Shown: positions 17,272 to 26,312, numbered from the stretch's first letter. The stretch is DNA of 64,000 bases from Polaribacter sp. SA4-10 (GCA_949519155.1 CATIQU010000026.1:34135-98134); one strand, 5' to 3'. A program made the numbers and translations. Notes: generated by a model not told the origin, from the sequence alone.

Positions 17272-17616
17272 TTAAAACCAAGTTTTTTTGTTTACTTGGT
17301 AGGTGTAAATAAATTCTTCATCAGATTTCGAGAGATAAATAATTCCTTCAATCAAGCTAATTATACTTGTTCCAATTCCACAAGTAATAAGACTAACTCC
17401 AAGAAAAACTAAGCCCTGTATTGTGTATCCTAAAATAAATTTATGGATTCCCAAAGGACCTAAAAGAATCGCAAAAACTCCAGCTAAAATTCGTTTACTC
17501 TCTTGTTTGGGAACCGTATTCCCGTTTTTATCAATTATTTCTATTCCAAATATTTTTATAAAATTACAAAAAAGCGCTGTCAATCGGTTCCCAAAGTTCA
17601 ACTTTATTACCATCAT
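17272..17616 (-). CDS. TM2-domain membrane protein
   Basis: A protein of up to 114 residues carrying a TM2 domain: ILAGVFAILLGPLGIHKFIL is helix 1 with the conserved G-x-x-G-x-H-x-F-Y/I-L pattern. A second helix follows, ending in GLVFLGVSLITCGIGTSIIS and the acidic EGIIYL. TM2 proteins are small two-helix membrane proteins of unclear role. The start is uncertain: the ATG at 17616 overlaps the preceding VOC gene by 53 bases, and a TTG at codon 12 is the next option. Overlap plus spacing suggests translational coupling. Confidence 0.75.
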   Translation of the reverse strand: MMVIKLNFGNRLTALFCNFIKIFGIEIIDKNGNTVPKQESKRILAGVFAILLGPLGIHKFILGYTIQGLVFLGVSLITCGIGTSIISLIEGIIYLSKSDEEFIYTYQVNKKTWF

Positions 17617-17950
17617 TGTCTAAGATCCATGCAAACTTTCCATAATCAAATTCTTGCATTTCGCCAACAATTGTAATTCCTTCTGTTTTTAAAACGGCTA
17701 ATAACTCCTCAAGGTTCTCCACTCGATAGTTAAACATAAAATCTTTTTTAGAAGGCTCAAAATAATCGGTCTTTTTTGCAAATGGACTCCACTGTGTCGA
17801 GGCATCTTTCCCTTCTTTGTCTTTCCACCAAAAAGTAGACCCGTAGTCATCCGTATTAAAACCAAGATGTTTTTGATACCATTCTTTTGCTGCTTTTGGG
17901 TCTTCACTTTTAAAGAAGAGCCCTCCAATTCCTGTTACTCTTTTTTTCAT
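17564..17950 (-). CDS. VOC (glyoxalase/dioxygenase superfamily) protein
   Basis: A 128-residue single-module VOC protein, of the type with paired beta-alpha-beta-beta-beta folds. Visible are GIGGLFFKSEDPKAAKEWYQ at the start, STFWWKDKEGKD in the middle and ILDNDGNKVELWEP at the end, where the metal-binding Glu lies in VELWEP. VOC enzymes include glyoxalase I, dioxygenases and antibiotic-binding proteins; the specific reaction cannot be called. The ATG at 17950 lies 2 bases after the DUF1801 stop, which favours it over the one at 17977. Confidence 0.83.
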   Translation of the reverse strand: MKKRVTGIGGLFFKSEDPKAAKEWYQKHLGFNTDDYGSTFWWKDKEGKDASTQWSPFAKKTDYFEPSKKDFMFNYRVENLEELLAVLKTEGITIVGEMQEFDYGKFAWILDNDGNKVELWEPIDSAFL

Positions 17951-17951
17951 A

Positions 17952-18410
17952 TTATTTATTTTTAATGACTGACTCATAGGTGATTATCCATTCTTTAACC
18001 GTCACTTTTTGACACAATTCACCAATTAATTCAAAAGGAATGTCGTCCATTTTTTTAAAACGGACACAACTTTTTCCCATATCTAATTTTCTTTTGGCGT
18101 GTTTTGGATATTCTCCTACAAACCAATCTAATATTTCTTTTTTTGCATACATCCCTGAATGATAGATTGCTACAAAGTTTTTTTGTGAAGCAACATTCAT
18201 AAAAGGTAGTGGTGTTTTGGGATCACAATGATATCCATCAGGGTAAATGAAGTGAGGAACTACATATCCAATCATGTTGTAATTGATGTATTCTTCAAAT
18301 CCTTTTGGTAAATTTTTCTGGATAATGGTTCGTAATTTTTTAATGACTACTTGCCGCGCTTCAGGTAGTTGATCAATATATGCTTCTGGGGAACTTGCTT
18401 CGTATTTCAT
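17952..18410 (-). CDS. DUF1801 domain protein
   Basis: A 152-residue protein of the DUF1801/YdhG-like family. The conserved features are YIDQLPEARQVVIKKLRTII, the motif GFEEYINYNMIGYVVPH and the C-terminal DMGKSCVRFKKMDDIP. Structures of the family show an SRP-like or iron-binding fold, but function is unknown. It is the first gene of the DUF1801-VOC-TM2-DoxX cluster and nearly abuts the VOC gene. The start MKYEASSPEAY is the expected one. Confidence 0.82.
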   Translation of the reverse strand: MKYEASSPEAYIDQLPEARQVVIKKLRTIIQKNLPKGFEEYINYNMIGYVVPHFIYPDGYHCDPKTPLPFMNVASQKNFVAIYHSGMYAKKEILDWFVGEYPKHAKRKLDMGKSCVRFKKMDDIPFELIGELCQKVTVKEWIITYESVIKNK

Positions 18411-18445
18411 CGCTTTCTATTTAGATGATTTTTAGAAGTATAAAG

Positions 18446-19381
18446 TTAACTAAATTTTTCTTTAATTTTATTTACAATAGTCTGTGCTAATTTCGCTTTA
18501 CTTTCAGAAGTCCACCCTGCAATATGGGGTGTTAAAATCACATTTTCCGCGTTGATTAAATATTGAAATGCTTCGGGTACTTGCTGTGAAAATAATTGTT
18601 CAAAGGATGATTTTTCGTACTCTAAGACATCCAAACCTGCTCCGAGTATTTTTCCAGACTGTAATCCTGTTACAACATCTTTTGTAACAACAGCAGATCC
18701 GCGTGCTGTATTTATGAGCCAGAAATTTTTTTTCATTTGTGCTATAAAAATAGCGTCTATCATATTTTTTGTATTCCTAGTGTGTGGAGTATGTAGACTT
18801 ATAACATCACTTCTCTCTTGGAGTTCTTGCAAAGAAACTTGCGGACAATTTTCATCACCAACATTTTCTTTGATATCATAACAAAGTACTTCAACATCAA
18901 AACCACGAAGTTTTTTAGCAAATGATTTTCCCATGTTTCCATAACCAATGAGTCCAACTATTTTTCCATCCAACTCGATTCCACGATTTTCTTCGCGCAA
19001 CCATTTTCCGGTTTTTACTTCATTATTGGCTTTGTGTAATTTATTAAAAAGTGCTAATAACATTCCTAAAGAATGTTCGCCAACCGCATTTCTGTTTCCT
19101 TCTGGAGCTGCAATTAATGTAATTTTTTTAGCGCATGCTACTTCATAATCGATGTTTTCTAAACCAGCACCAACGCGTCCAATAAACTTTAAAGTAGTTG
19201 TTTTTTTTAAAAATGAAGCATCTATTTCAAACCTACTTCTAATAATAAGTCCGTCATACAAATGAATCTTAGCCATCACCTCTTCTTTTGAAGAGGTATA
19301 GTCTTCATCGTTCTGAAACCCCAAATCATTTAATTGACTGAGAAGTAATGGATGGTTTTTATCTAAATGAAGAATTTTCAA
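18446..19381 (-). CDS. D-2-hydroxyacid dehydrogenase (NAD-dependent, SerA-like)
   Basis: A 311-residue D-isomer-specific 2-hydroxyacid dehydrogenase. The NAD-binding Rossmann motif is VGLIGYGNMGKSFAKKL. The catalytic residues appear as Arg in INTARGSAVV, Glu in LDVLEYE and His in ILTPHIAGWT. Family members include phosphoglycerate dehydrogenase and hydroxypyruvate reductase; the regulatory ACT domain of classical SerA is missing, so the substrate is open. The likely start is a TTG at 19381 giving MKILHLDKNHP, 10 bases after the panB stop. A GTG at 19423 inside panB is the alternative. It is probably co-transcribed with panB. Confidence 0.85.
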   Translation of the reverse strand: MKILHLDKNHPLLLSQLNDLGFQNDEDYTSSKEEVMAKIHLYDGLIIRSRFEIDASFLKKTTTLKFIGRVGAGLENIDYEVACAKKITLIAAPEGNRNAVGEHSLGMLLALFNKLHKANNEVKTGKWLREENRGIELDGKIVGLIGYGNMGKSFAKKLRGFDVEVLCYDIKENVGDENCPQVSLQELQERSDVISLHTPHTRNTKNMIDAIFIAQMKKNFWLINTARGSAVVTKDVVTGLQSGKILGAGLDVLEYEKSSFEQLFSQQVPEAFQYLINAENVILTPHIAGWTSESKAKLAQTIVNKIKEKFS

Positions 19382-19391
19382 AAGAAAGGTT

Positions 19392-20210
19392 TTAGTATTG
19401 CTCTTTATCGCTTGGGAAATCACCGCTTTTTACATCGGTTATATAGTTTTCAAAAGCACCTGTCATTTCAGCATATAAATCTAAATATCGTCTTAAAAAA
19501 CGTGGGTGAAACTCATATGTCATTCCAATCATATCATGGGTTACCAGCACTTGGCCATCAACCCCATTTCCTGCACCAATTCCAATTACTGGAATGGTTA
19601 AGGCATCGGCTACTTTCTTTGCCAATTTTGCAGGCACCTTTTCTAATACGAGTGAAAAACAACCAATTCTTTCTAGCATTAAGGCATCTTCCATTAATTT
19701 CTCGGCTTCCTCTTCTTCTTTTGCTCTTACGGTATAGGTGCCAAATTTATAGATCGATTGAGGTGTTAAACCCAAATGCCCCATCACTGGAATTCCAGCA
19801 TTCAAGATTCGTTTGATCGATTCTTTAATTTCTTTCCCACCTTCCATTTTTATAGAATGTCCACCCGATTCTTTCATAATACGAATTGCAGAACGCAATG
19901 CTTCTTTTGGATCTGATTGGTAGCTTCCAAAAGGCAAATCTACCACCACCAAACAACGGTCTATCGCTCTTACAACGGAACTCGCGTGGTAGATCATTTG
20001 ATCTAATGTAATTGGCAAAGTTGTTTCATGGCCAGCCATTACATTTGAAGCAGAATCTCCAACTAGAATTACATCAATACCTGCGCTATCAACAATTTTT
20101 GCCATGGTATAGTCGTAAGCGGTTAACATTGAAATTTTCTCACCATTCGCCTTCATATCAATCAAAGATTTCACGGTAACTCTCTTATACTGCTTTTTTG
20201 CTACAGACAT
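19392..20210 (-). CDS. panB: 3-methyl-2-oxobutanoate hydroxymethyltransferase
   Basis: A 272-residue PanB. It adds a hydroxymethyl group from methylene-tetrahydrofolate to alpha-ketoisovalerate, giving ketopantoate, the first committed step of pantothenate and CoA synthesis. Visible motifs are the metal-binding [20 protein letters not shown], the barrel strand [12 protein letters not shown] and [18 protein letters not shown]. Length and ends are normal. panC and panD are not in the window. The downstream dehydrogenase begins within or just after panB; whether it contributes to pantothenate synthesis (ketopantoate reduction is normally PanE) is unproven. Confidence 0.96.
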   Translation of the reverse strand: MSVAKKQYKRVTVKSLIDMKANGEKISMLTAYDYTMAKIVDSAGIDVILVGDSASNVMAGHETTLPITLDQMIYHASSVVRAIDRCLVVVDLPFGSYQSDPKEALRSAIRIMKESGGHSIKMEGGKEIKESIKRILNAGIPVMGHLGLTPQSIYKFGTYTVRAKEEEEAEKLMEDALMLERIGCFSLVLEKVPAKLAKKVADALTIPVIGIGAGNGVDGQVLVTHDMIGMTYEFHPRFLRRYLDLYAEMTGAFENYITDVKSGDFPSDKEQY

Positions 20211-20347
20211 ATTTTGTATTATTTTTATGAGGTAAAAGTACTAAATAAACTACGATAATAGTAGCGTTATTTTTTTAGTAAAAAGGAGCCTTTTATTTTT
20301 TGTTTCTTCCTTTTTATGTAGTTTTAACATATAAAATATAGAAACCG

Positions 20348-20824
20348 ATGATGAAATCATTTACATGTTGCTTAATGCTCTTTTTTGCCTTTACATCGAC
20401 AGCACAAAATAACTCAGAAGAAACCACTATTAAAGAAGTAATTGCTACTTTTTTTAGAGGCCTTCATAAAGGGGATAGCGCTGTTGTTGCAAAAACCTTT
20501 CACAAAGACATAAAGATTCAAACAACGAACACTCAAAAAGGGAAGAATATCTTAACAACCGAAACTAAAATTAAACTATTAACAAGCATTGCAGATAAAA
20601 ACCCAGCACATGTTTATTTTGAAAAATTACTCTCTATGCATGTTCAAATTGATGGAAACTTAGCTGCTGTTTGGACACCTTACGAGTTTTACTTTAACGG
20701 AGCCTTTAGTCATTGTGGAGCCAACTCATTTCAACTCTTTAATAATAATGGTCTTTGGCAGATTACTTACCTTATTGATATGCGAAGAAGAACCAATCGT
20801 AAAGCACTTCAAAATAAAAAATAA
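20348..20824 (+). CDS. NTF2-like (SnoaL-type) exported protein
   Basis: A 158-residue protein with a signal peptide ending near FTSTAQ (about residue 20) and an NTF2-like cone-shaped domain. The pattern TIKEVIATFFRGLHKGDSAVVAKTF is the opening helix pair. HVQIDGNLAAVWTPYEFYFN is the core sheet, and LFNNNGLWQITYLID the final strand. NTF2-like proteins of this type bind small ligands or are delta-isomerase-like; the function is not known. An ATG-ATG pair leaves the start ambiguous by one codon. It diverges from panB. Confidence 0.78.
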   Translation: MMKSFTCCLMLFFAFTSTAQNNSEETTIKEVIATFFRGLHKGDSAVVAKTFHKDIKIQTTNTQKGKNILTTETKIKLLTSIADKNPAHVYFEKLLSMHVQIDGNLAAVWTPYEFYFNGAFSHCGANSFQLFNNNGLWQITYLIDMRRRTNRKALQNKK

Positions 20825-20862
20825 CAGTATATTTCGTACTTTAAAAATCAAGATTAGCCCGT

Positions 20863-21501
20863 ATGTTTTTAACAGAGAATATAGATAATTATGTAGTTGC
20901 ACATTCCCAAGAAGAACCTAAAATTCTTCAAGAATTAACCAAAGAAACTTGGCAAAAAATACTCAACCCAAGAATGATAAGCGGTGCATACCAGGGGCGC
21001 GTATTGTCTATGATCTCGAAATTGATTCAACCTAAAAACGTTTTAGAGATCGGAACTTTTACGGGATATTCTGCATTGTCTATTGCGGAAGGATTGCCAA
21101 AAGAGGGTGCTATTATTACGATTGATAGAAATGAGGAATTGGCGGAGTTACAGAAAAAGTATTTTGATAAATCAGACTACAAAAAACAGATTCAAACTTT
21201 TGTTGGAAATGCAATAGAAATTATTCCAACTCTTACGGAAAAATTTGATTTGGTTTTTATTGATGCAGACAAGTCCAATTATACCAATTACTTTCATTTA
21301 ATTATTGATAAAATGAATTCGGGTGGAATTATTTTATCGGACAATGTGCTTTGGTATGGTAAGGTTGCAGAAAAAGCGAACGAGAAAGATGTGGATACAA
21401 TTGCATTACAAGCCTACAATACATTACTAAATACCGATGACCGTATAGAAACAGTGATGCTTCCGATAAGAGATGGATTGACAATAAGTCGTGTGAAATA
21501 A
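20863..21501 (+). CDS. O-methyltransferase (caffeoyl-CoA/catechol type)
   Basis: A 212-residue class I O-methyltransferase. SAM-binding motif I is NVLEIGTFTGYSALSIA. The metal-binding Asp lies in FDLVFIDADKSNYTNYF, and the Asn in ILSDNVLWYGKV completes the divalent-cation site typical of catechol/caffeoyl-CoA O-methyltransferases. Bacterial members methylate catechol-like compounds or tRNA (TrmR/YrrM-like); the substrate here is not determined. It follows the NTF2-like gene by 38 bases, which suggests co-transcription without proving it. Confidence 0.87.
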   Translation: MFLTENIDNYVVAHSQEEPKILQELTKETWQKILNPRMISGAYQGRVLSMISKLIQPKNVLEIGTFTGYSALSIAEGLPKEGAIITIDRNEELAELQKKYFDKSDYKKQIQTFVGNAIEIIPTLTEKFDLVFIDADKSNYTNYFHLIIDKMNSGGIILSDNVLWYGKVAEKANEKDVDTIALQAYNTLLNTDDRIETVMLPIRDGLTISRVK

Positions 21502-21545
21502 CTTTTATAAAGAAGCACTAAGGGACAAAAACAATAAAATAAAAC

Positions 21546-21827
21546 TTAAAAATTGCGTTTAATAGGTCCTGTAAAATCGTCAACATTACTTCTTACAGAA
21601 TCAATTTTTTTCTTAATATCTTTTGCCAAATCAGTGTCAATGCCTTGATTTTTTGCGCTGTCATTAATTTCTTTCTTAATGTCGTTTGTTGCGTCTTTTA
21701 CTTGACGAATCCCTTTTCCTAAGCCTCGGGCAATTTCAGGTATTTTATCTGCACCAAAAACCATCACGACAATTAATAAAATCACAAAAATTTCTGGACC
21801 TCCAATAAATAAAAAAGTTGTTTTCAT
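21546..21827 (-). CDS. TatA/TatB-type twin-arginine translocase subunit
   Basis: A 93-residue TatA/B-family protein. It has a short N-terminus ([12 protein letters not shown]), one membrane helix ([20 protein letters not shown]), the hinge [14 protein letters not shown] and a long polar amphipathic tail to residue 93. The glutamate-rich tail length is between TatA and TatB. The start at 21825-21827 is chosen because a promoter lies at 21835-21863. It is the second TatA-like gene in the window (the other at 6623), so one may act as TatB or as a specialised TatA; tatC is elsewhere. Confidence 0.87.
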   Translation of the reverse strand: MKTTFLFIGGPEIFVILLIVVMVFGADKIPEIARGLGKGIRQVKDATNDIKKEINDSAKNQGIDTDLAKDIKKKIDSVRSNVDDFTGPIKRNF

Positions 21828-21834
21828 CTGTTGA

Positions 21835-21863
21835 CAAAGATAGAAAAAAGCGAATAAAAACAA
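21835..21863 (-). promoter_or_regulatory. Promoter of TatA/B-type gene
   Basis: On the minus strand TATCTTTG (21835-21842) matches TAnnTTTG, with a TTG 18 bases upstream (21861-21863) as a partial -33 element. It lies 7 bases from the ATG. Confidence 0.5.
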
Positions 21864-21953
21864 GTGTTTAATAACGGTTATGAAAATATGATTTTTAAAG
21901 ATGAACAAAAACTTAATCAAAATGCCTTAAATCAGATAATTAAATAATTGTAG

Positions 21954-22017
21954 ATCCCTGAAAACAGTGATTCATCCCTGAAAGTAGTGAGTTTGAAATT
22001 TCACTGTTTACAGGGAT
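21954..22017. repeat. Three-copy 17-bp repeat (two direct, one inverted), operator-like
   Basis: ATCCCTGAAAACAGTGA at 21954-21970 recurs as ATCCCTGAAAGTAGTGA at 21974-21990, exactly 20 bases later. It appears a third time inverted as TCACTGTTTACAGGGAT at 22001-22017, differing from the first by one base. It lies between the divergent TatA/B-type gene and the lipoprotein gene at 22130. The 20-base phasing fits a dimeric regulator binding the same face of DNA; the first and third copies could also form a hairpin. Confidence 0.6.
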
Positions 22018-22129
22018 TAACAAGTGCTTTCTTATTTTTTATTTTTGAAGAAAAAAACATCCATTTATTGAACTCAATATTTTTATAACAGTTCAATTGT
22101 TAATTTCAATAAACCTAAAATAAAACAAT

Positions 22130-22735
22130 ATGAAATCTATTATACCATTAATTATGATTCCTCTTTTTTTTATTTCATGTAATAATAATGAAACTATTAA
22201 CAATGAAATTACATTAGATAAAGCAGAAATAAGATCTTTTTTAAAGAAAAGGAATCCAAATTATAGTTTTCCAAAAGAAAGTGAAAACAACTTTTCAAGA
22301 AATTTAAAACCCGAATTAGAACCTCTTTATTTAAATAATTTAAAAGAATTAGAAGAGTTTTTAGATAAAATTGACGCAATGAAAAGCGAAAATTATAGTA
22401 GAACTTCGATTACACATGTTCCTCTCGAGAATGGTGGTAATGGGAATAACCCAGGAAGGTATAAGATTACAAGATCTAGAGGCTTTTGGGTTTATCATAA
22501 TACAATATTTTATGTTGATGAGCCGTGTGTGGGATCAGGTATAAATTCTTACACATCAGGCTATAGTCTTGGGTTAAGTTATTCTCATATATCAGGAACA
22601 ATTACGACGAATTACTCAAACATAAGTTACACTCTTACAGGGATGTATAGCTATAGTGTTTTTATTAACGGGATTGGAACCTACTGGAACGAAGAGGTCT
22701 ATTATACAGGAACACATGATTGTCCTAATTTATAG
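22130..22735 (+). CDS. Uncharacterised lipoprotein
   Basis: A 201-residue protein with a lipoprotein signal peptide (MKSIIPLIMIPLFFISC, lipid on Cys17). I do not recognise the family. The mature part begins with a charged helical region (about 25-95) rich in Glu, Lys and Asn. A Gly/Asn linker follows, then a Tyr/Ser/Thr-rich beta-type domain (about 120-195) with a Cys at residue 138 or nearby and another close to the end (HDCPNL). These two cysteines could form a disulfide. Upstream lies the three-copy operator-like repeat, so expression is probably controlled. A 43-residue membrane protein gene follows after 105 bases. Confidence 0.7.
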   Translation: MKSIIPLIMIPLFFISCNNNETINNEITLDKAEIRSFLKKRNPNYSFPKESENNFSRNLKPELEPLYLNNLKELEEFLDKIDAMKSENYSRTSITHVPLENGGNGNNPGRYKITRSRGFWVYHNTIFYVDEPCVGSGINSYTSGYSLGLSYSHISGTITTNYSNISYTLTGMYSYSVFINGIGTYWNEEVYYTGTHDCPNL

Positions 22736-22840
22736 TTAAGACAATTACAAATTCAATTGGCACTAACATATCGACACTGCTGATGCGTGTTTTTTAAATA
22801 TAAATTATTAACAGTATTTTAGTAAAAAAATAAAACCAAT

Positions 22841-22972
22841 ATGGAAACAACAATAAACGATTTTAGTTGGACGCTTATTTTATGGCAAACATCTCAATTC
22901 TTATTATTAGGAACTCTTATTTATTTTCTATTTAAGATATATAAAAGATTAAAGAAGAAAAACAAAAATTAG
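22841..22972 (+). CDS. 43-residue single-helix membrane protein
   Basis: ATG at 22841 to TAG at 22970-22972 encodes 43 residues. A polar start (METTINDFSWTLILWQ) leads into one membrane helix (about residues 11-31) and a strongly basic tail (KIYKRLKKKNKN). The predicted topology is N-out, C-in by the positive-inside rule. Similar tiny membrane proteins are common beside housekeeping genes in Flavobacteriia as far as I recall, but none has a known role. Its stop overlaps the stop of mutS by 4 bases. It could alternatively belong with the lipoprotein upstream. Confidence 0.6.
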   Translation: METTINDFSWTLILWQTSQFLLLGTLIYFLFKIYKRLKKKNKN

Positions 22973-25599
22973 TTTTTTGACAACATTCGTTTAATTTCAT
23001 TCAATTTCATTAAAGCTTCAATAGGTGTTAGTGCATCAATATTCGTGGCCAATATTTCCTCTTTGATGTTTTCTAGCAATGGGTCGTCCAATTGAAAAAA
23101 GCTCAACTGTATTTCTTCATGTTGCGCCTGTTTTAACACTTCTTTTACTTCAGCGTTTTTATTGTTTTTTTCAAGCTTTTCCAATATTTTATTTGCTCTA
23201 TGAATCACTACATTTGGCATTCCTGCAAGTTTTGCAACATGAATTCCAAAACTATGATTGCTTCCGCCAGAAACCAGTTTTCGTAAGAACACAATACTGT
23301 CTTTGAGTTCTTTTACAGACACATTAAAGTTTTTAATATGCTCAAAAGTTGCTGTCATTTCATTGAGTTCATGGTAATGCGTCGCAAAGAGTGTTTTTGG
23401 TTTTGAAGGATGTTCGTGTAAGAATTCTGAAATTGCCCAAGCAATTGAAATTCCATCATAAGTAGAAGTTCCACGACCAATTTCATCCAACAAGACCAAG
23501 CTGCGCTCCGAAATATTATTTAGAATGGAAGCGGTTTCATTCATTTCAACCATAAAGGTAGACTCTCCCATAGAAATGTTGTCACTGGCACCTACTCTAG
23601 TGAAAATTTTATCTACAATTCCTATTTTTGCGTTTTGTGCAGGGACATAACTCCCCATTTGTGCCAATAAAACAATCAATGCAGTTTGCCTTAAAATAGC
23701 AGATTTACCAGACATATTGGGTCCAGTTATCATGATAATTTGTTGTTGATTTTGATTGAGCACCACATCGTTTGCAATGTAATTTTGATCTATGGGCAAT
23801 TGTTTCTCAATAACAGGGTGTCTTCCGTTTTTAATTTCCAAATCGGTAGATTCATCCATTTGTGGACGCACATAATTGTTATCAACCGCTAATACTGAAA
23901 AAGACAATAAACAGTCTATTTTTGAAATAATTTGCGCATTTTCTTGCACTTTTTGTACAAATTGAATGATATTTTGTAATAATTGAGAAAAAAGATCTTG
24001 CTCTATTTTTTGAATTTTCTCCTCTGCCCCTAGTATTTTTGTTTCGTATTCTTTTAATTCTTCAGTAATGTAGCGCTCTGCATTGACCAGTGTTTGTTTC
24101 CGAATCCAAGCTTCAGGAACTTTCTCTTTATGGGTGTTTCTAACTTCAATATAATATCCAAAAACGTTGTTGAATGCAATTTTTAAACTAGAAATCCCAG
24201 TACTTTCTGTTTCGCGTTTTAGCATTTGGTCTAAATACTGTTTTCCAGAGTTGGAAATGGCACGTAAATCATCCAACTCTTGGTGTACTCCAGTAGCAAT
24301 TGCATTTCCTTTATTAATGTTTACAGGAGCATCTTCAAATAGTGTTTTGGTGATTTTCGCAATTAATGCCTCGCAAGTGTGTAATTGATTTCCGAGTTCT
24401 TTAACGGTTTTATTATTGCTTTTTTCAGCAGCATTTTTTATCGGTAGAATCGCTTTCAAAGAGTTTTTTAATAAGACAATTTCTCTCGGAGAAGCTTTTG
24501 CAGTTGCTACCTTGGAAATTAATCTTTCTAAATCGGAAATTTGTTTTAATTGATAGGTTACGGTTTCCGAAAAGGCTTCTGAGTCGATAAAAAACTTTAC
24601 AAGCTCATGACGCTTTCTAATGGTGTCGATATTCTTTAAAGGAAGTGCCAACCATCGTTTTAGCAACCTTCCACCCATTGGTGAAATGGTTTTGTCAATG
24701 ACATTTAAAAGGGTGACTGCATTTACCGAATTCGGATTGTACAATTCTAAGTTTCTGACCGTAAAACGATCCATCCAAACATAATTATCTTCAGCAATTC
24801 GACTGATCGATTGAATGTGTTTTAATCGTTTATGTTGAGTTTCCGACAAATAATACAGAACAGCACCTGCTGCTATAATTCCGTATTTCAAATCCTGAAC
24901 CCCAAAGCCTTTCAAGCTTTTAACATCAAAATGATTTTGTAGTGTTTCCTGGGCATATTCTGGTTGAAAAACCCAGTCGTCTAAATAAAACGTGTAATAC
25001 CTATTTTCAAAAAGCGCTAAGAACTGTTGCTTGTGTTGTTTTTGAACCAGAACTTCACTTGGACTAAAGTTTTGTAGTAATTTATCTATGTATTCAGCGT
25101 TTCCCTGTGCGGTTAAATATTCGCCCGTTGAAATGTCTAAAAACGAGATTCCAAGTTGTTTTTTTGTTGCTGAGCGTGTCGAAGTATCAAAATGAACGGC
25201 CGCTAAAAAGTTATTTGTTTTAGTGTTTAGTACTTCATCATTTAAAGAGACTCCAGGGGTAACTAGCTCGGTAACACCTCTCTTTACAATGGTTTTGGTC
25301 ATTTTTGGATCTTCCAATTGATCACAAATTGCAACCCGCATTCCTGATTTGACTAATTTTGGCAAATAGGTGTTTAAAGAATGGTGCGGAAACCCCGCTA
25401 AAGCGGTTTCAGTTTCGCTACCAGCACCTCTTTTTGTGAGAATAATTCCCAAAACGTGTGCTGCCTTTTTGGCGTCTTCACCAAAGGTTTCGTAAAAATC
25501 GCCCACACGAAATAACAACATTGCATCTGGATATTTCACCTTTATAGCATTGTATTGTTTCATTAACGGAGTTACCTTTTTAGGAGTGCTTTTTGCCAA
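22969..25599 (-). CDS. mutS: DNA mismatch repair protein MutS
   Basis: An 876-residue MutS1, which recognises mismatches and small loops. The N-terminal mismatch-binding motif is VGDFYETFGEDA, with the Phe-x-Glu that contacts the mismatch. The ATPase has Walker A GPNMSGKSAIL at about residue 625, STFMVEMNETASIL, and Walker B LVLLDEIGRGTSTYDG. The start codon is TTG: no in-frame ATG exists before the conserved MAKSTPKKVTPLMKQYN, and an in-frame stop lies 7 codons upstream. The C-terminal helix-turn-helix is present. It is convergent with the 43-residue gene and diverges from the SpoU methylase. Confidence 0.97.
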   Translation of the reverse strand: MAKSTPKKVTPLMKQYNAIKVKYPDAMLLFRVGDFYETFGEDAKKAAHVLGIILTKRGAGSETETALAGFPHHSLNTYLPKLVKSGMRVAICDQLEDPKMTKTIVKRGVTELVTPGVSLNDEVLNTKTNNFLAAVHFDTSTRSATKKQLGISFLDISTGEYLTAQGNAEYIDKLLQNFSPSEVLVQKQHKQQFLALFENRYYTFYLDDWVFQPEYAQETLQNHFDVKSLKGFGVQDLKYGIIAAGAVLYYLSETQHKRLKHIQSISRIAEDNYVWMDRFTVRNLELYNPNSVNAVTLLNVIDKTISPMGGRLLKRWLALPLKNIDTIRKRHELVKFFIDSEAFSETVTYQLKQISDLERLISKVATAKASPREIVLLKNSLKAILPIKNAAEKSNNKTVKELGNQLHTCEALIAKITKTLFEDAPVNINKGNAIATGVHQELDDLRAISNSGKQYLDQMLKRETESTGISSLKIAFNNVFGYYIEVRNTHKEKVPEAWIRKQTLVNAERYITEELKEYETKILGAEEKIQKIEQDLFSQLLQNIIQFVQKVQENAQIISKIDCLLSFSVLAVDNNYVRPQMDESTDLEIKNGRHPVIEKQLPIDQNYIANDVVLNQNQQQIIMITGPNMSGKSAILRQTALIVLLAQMGSYVPAQNAKIGIVDKIFTRVGASDNISMGESTFMVEMNETASILNNISERSLVLLDEIGRGTSTYDGISIAWAISEFLHEHPSKPKTLFATHYHELNEMTATFEHIKNFNVSVKELKDSIVFLRKLVSGGSNHSFGIHVAKLAGMPNVVIHRANKILEKLEKNNKNAEVKEVLKQAQHEEIQLSFFQLDDPLLENIKEEILATNIDALTPIEALMKLNEIKRMLSKN

Positions 25600-25663
25600 T
25601 TTTTTGGAAATTTTCAGTTAGTTTTGTGACGATAGATATTCGCGTTTAAAGATATAATTTTTT

Positions 25664-26191
25664 ATGAGAAAACTAAAGAATAACGAGTTAAATAGAATCA
25701 GCGTAGCGGAGTTTAAAACAACCTCCAAAACCCCTTTAATTGTCGTTTTAGACAATATCAGGAGTTTGAACAATATTGGTTCTGTTTTTAGAACCTCAGA
25801 TGCTTTTTTGATAGAGAAAATATATTTGTGTGGTATTACCGCAACACCACCCAACAAAGACATTCATAGAACTGCTTTAGGCGCAACGGAATCTGTTGCT
25901 TGGGAATATGTTGAAGACACCCTCACATTGATTAAAAAGCTAAAAGAAGAAAAAATTAAAGTACTAGCAATAGAGCAAGCAGAGAACAGTACAAAGTTAG
26001 ATACATTTCATCCAATAAAAGGAGAAACGTATGCGATTGTTATGGGAAATGAAGTAAAGGGTGTTCAGCAAGAAGTTGTGGATGCATCCGATCTTTGCAT
26101 TGAAATTCCGCAATTAGGCACCAAACATTCTTTAAATATTTCTGTTACTACTGGGGTTGTTTTATGGGACTTGTTTCAAAAAATGCAATAG
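25664..26191 (+). CDS. SpoU/TrmH-family RNA 2'-O-methyltransferase
   Basis: A 175-residue SPOUT-fold RNA methyltransferase with the trefoil knot. Motif 1 is LDNIRSLNNIGSVFRTSDA with catalytic Arg and the N-x-G signature. Motif 2 is YAIVMGNEVKGVQQEVV and motif 3 is IPQLGTKHSLNISVTTGVV. It lacks an N-terminal RNA-binding extension, so it resembles short TrmH/TrmL-like members. The target (tRNA G18, wobble base or rRNA) cannot be read. It diverges from mutS with a 64-base gap that must hold both promoters. Confidence 0.87.
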   Translation: MRKLKNNELNRISVAEFKTTSKTPLIVVLDNIRSLNNIGSVFRTSDAFLIEKIYLCGITATPPNKDIHRTALGATESVAWEYVEDTLTLIKKLKEEKIKVLAIEQAENSTKLDTFHPIKGETYAIVMGNEVKGVQQEVVDASDLCIEIPQLGTKHSLNISVTTGVVLWDLFQKMQ

Positions 26192-26312
26192 ATATTTTTT
26201 AACTAAGGGGATTTTTTTAATTTTATCGTGTTTATAAAATGTCGTCGTGCTTCAGCACGGTTTCTCAGATTGACTCATTTTTAATTTTAGAAAATAACTA
26301 AACTCCCTCGAT

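Noticed and set aside
26245..26262. Hairpin CGTGCT-TC-AGCACG after the SpoU gene, considered as a terminator
   Set aside because: No T-run follows on either strand, so it is not convincing as an intrinsic terminator.
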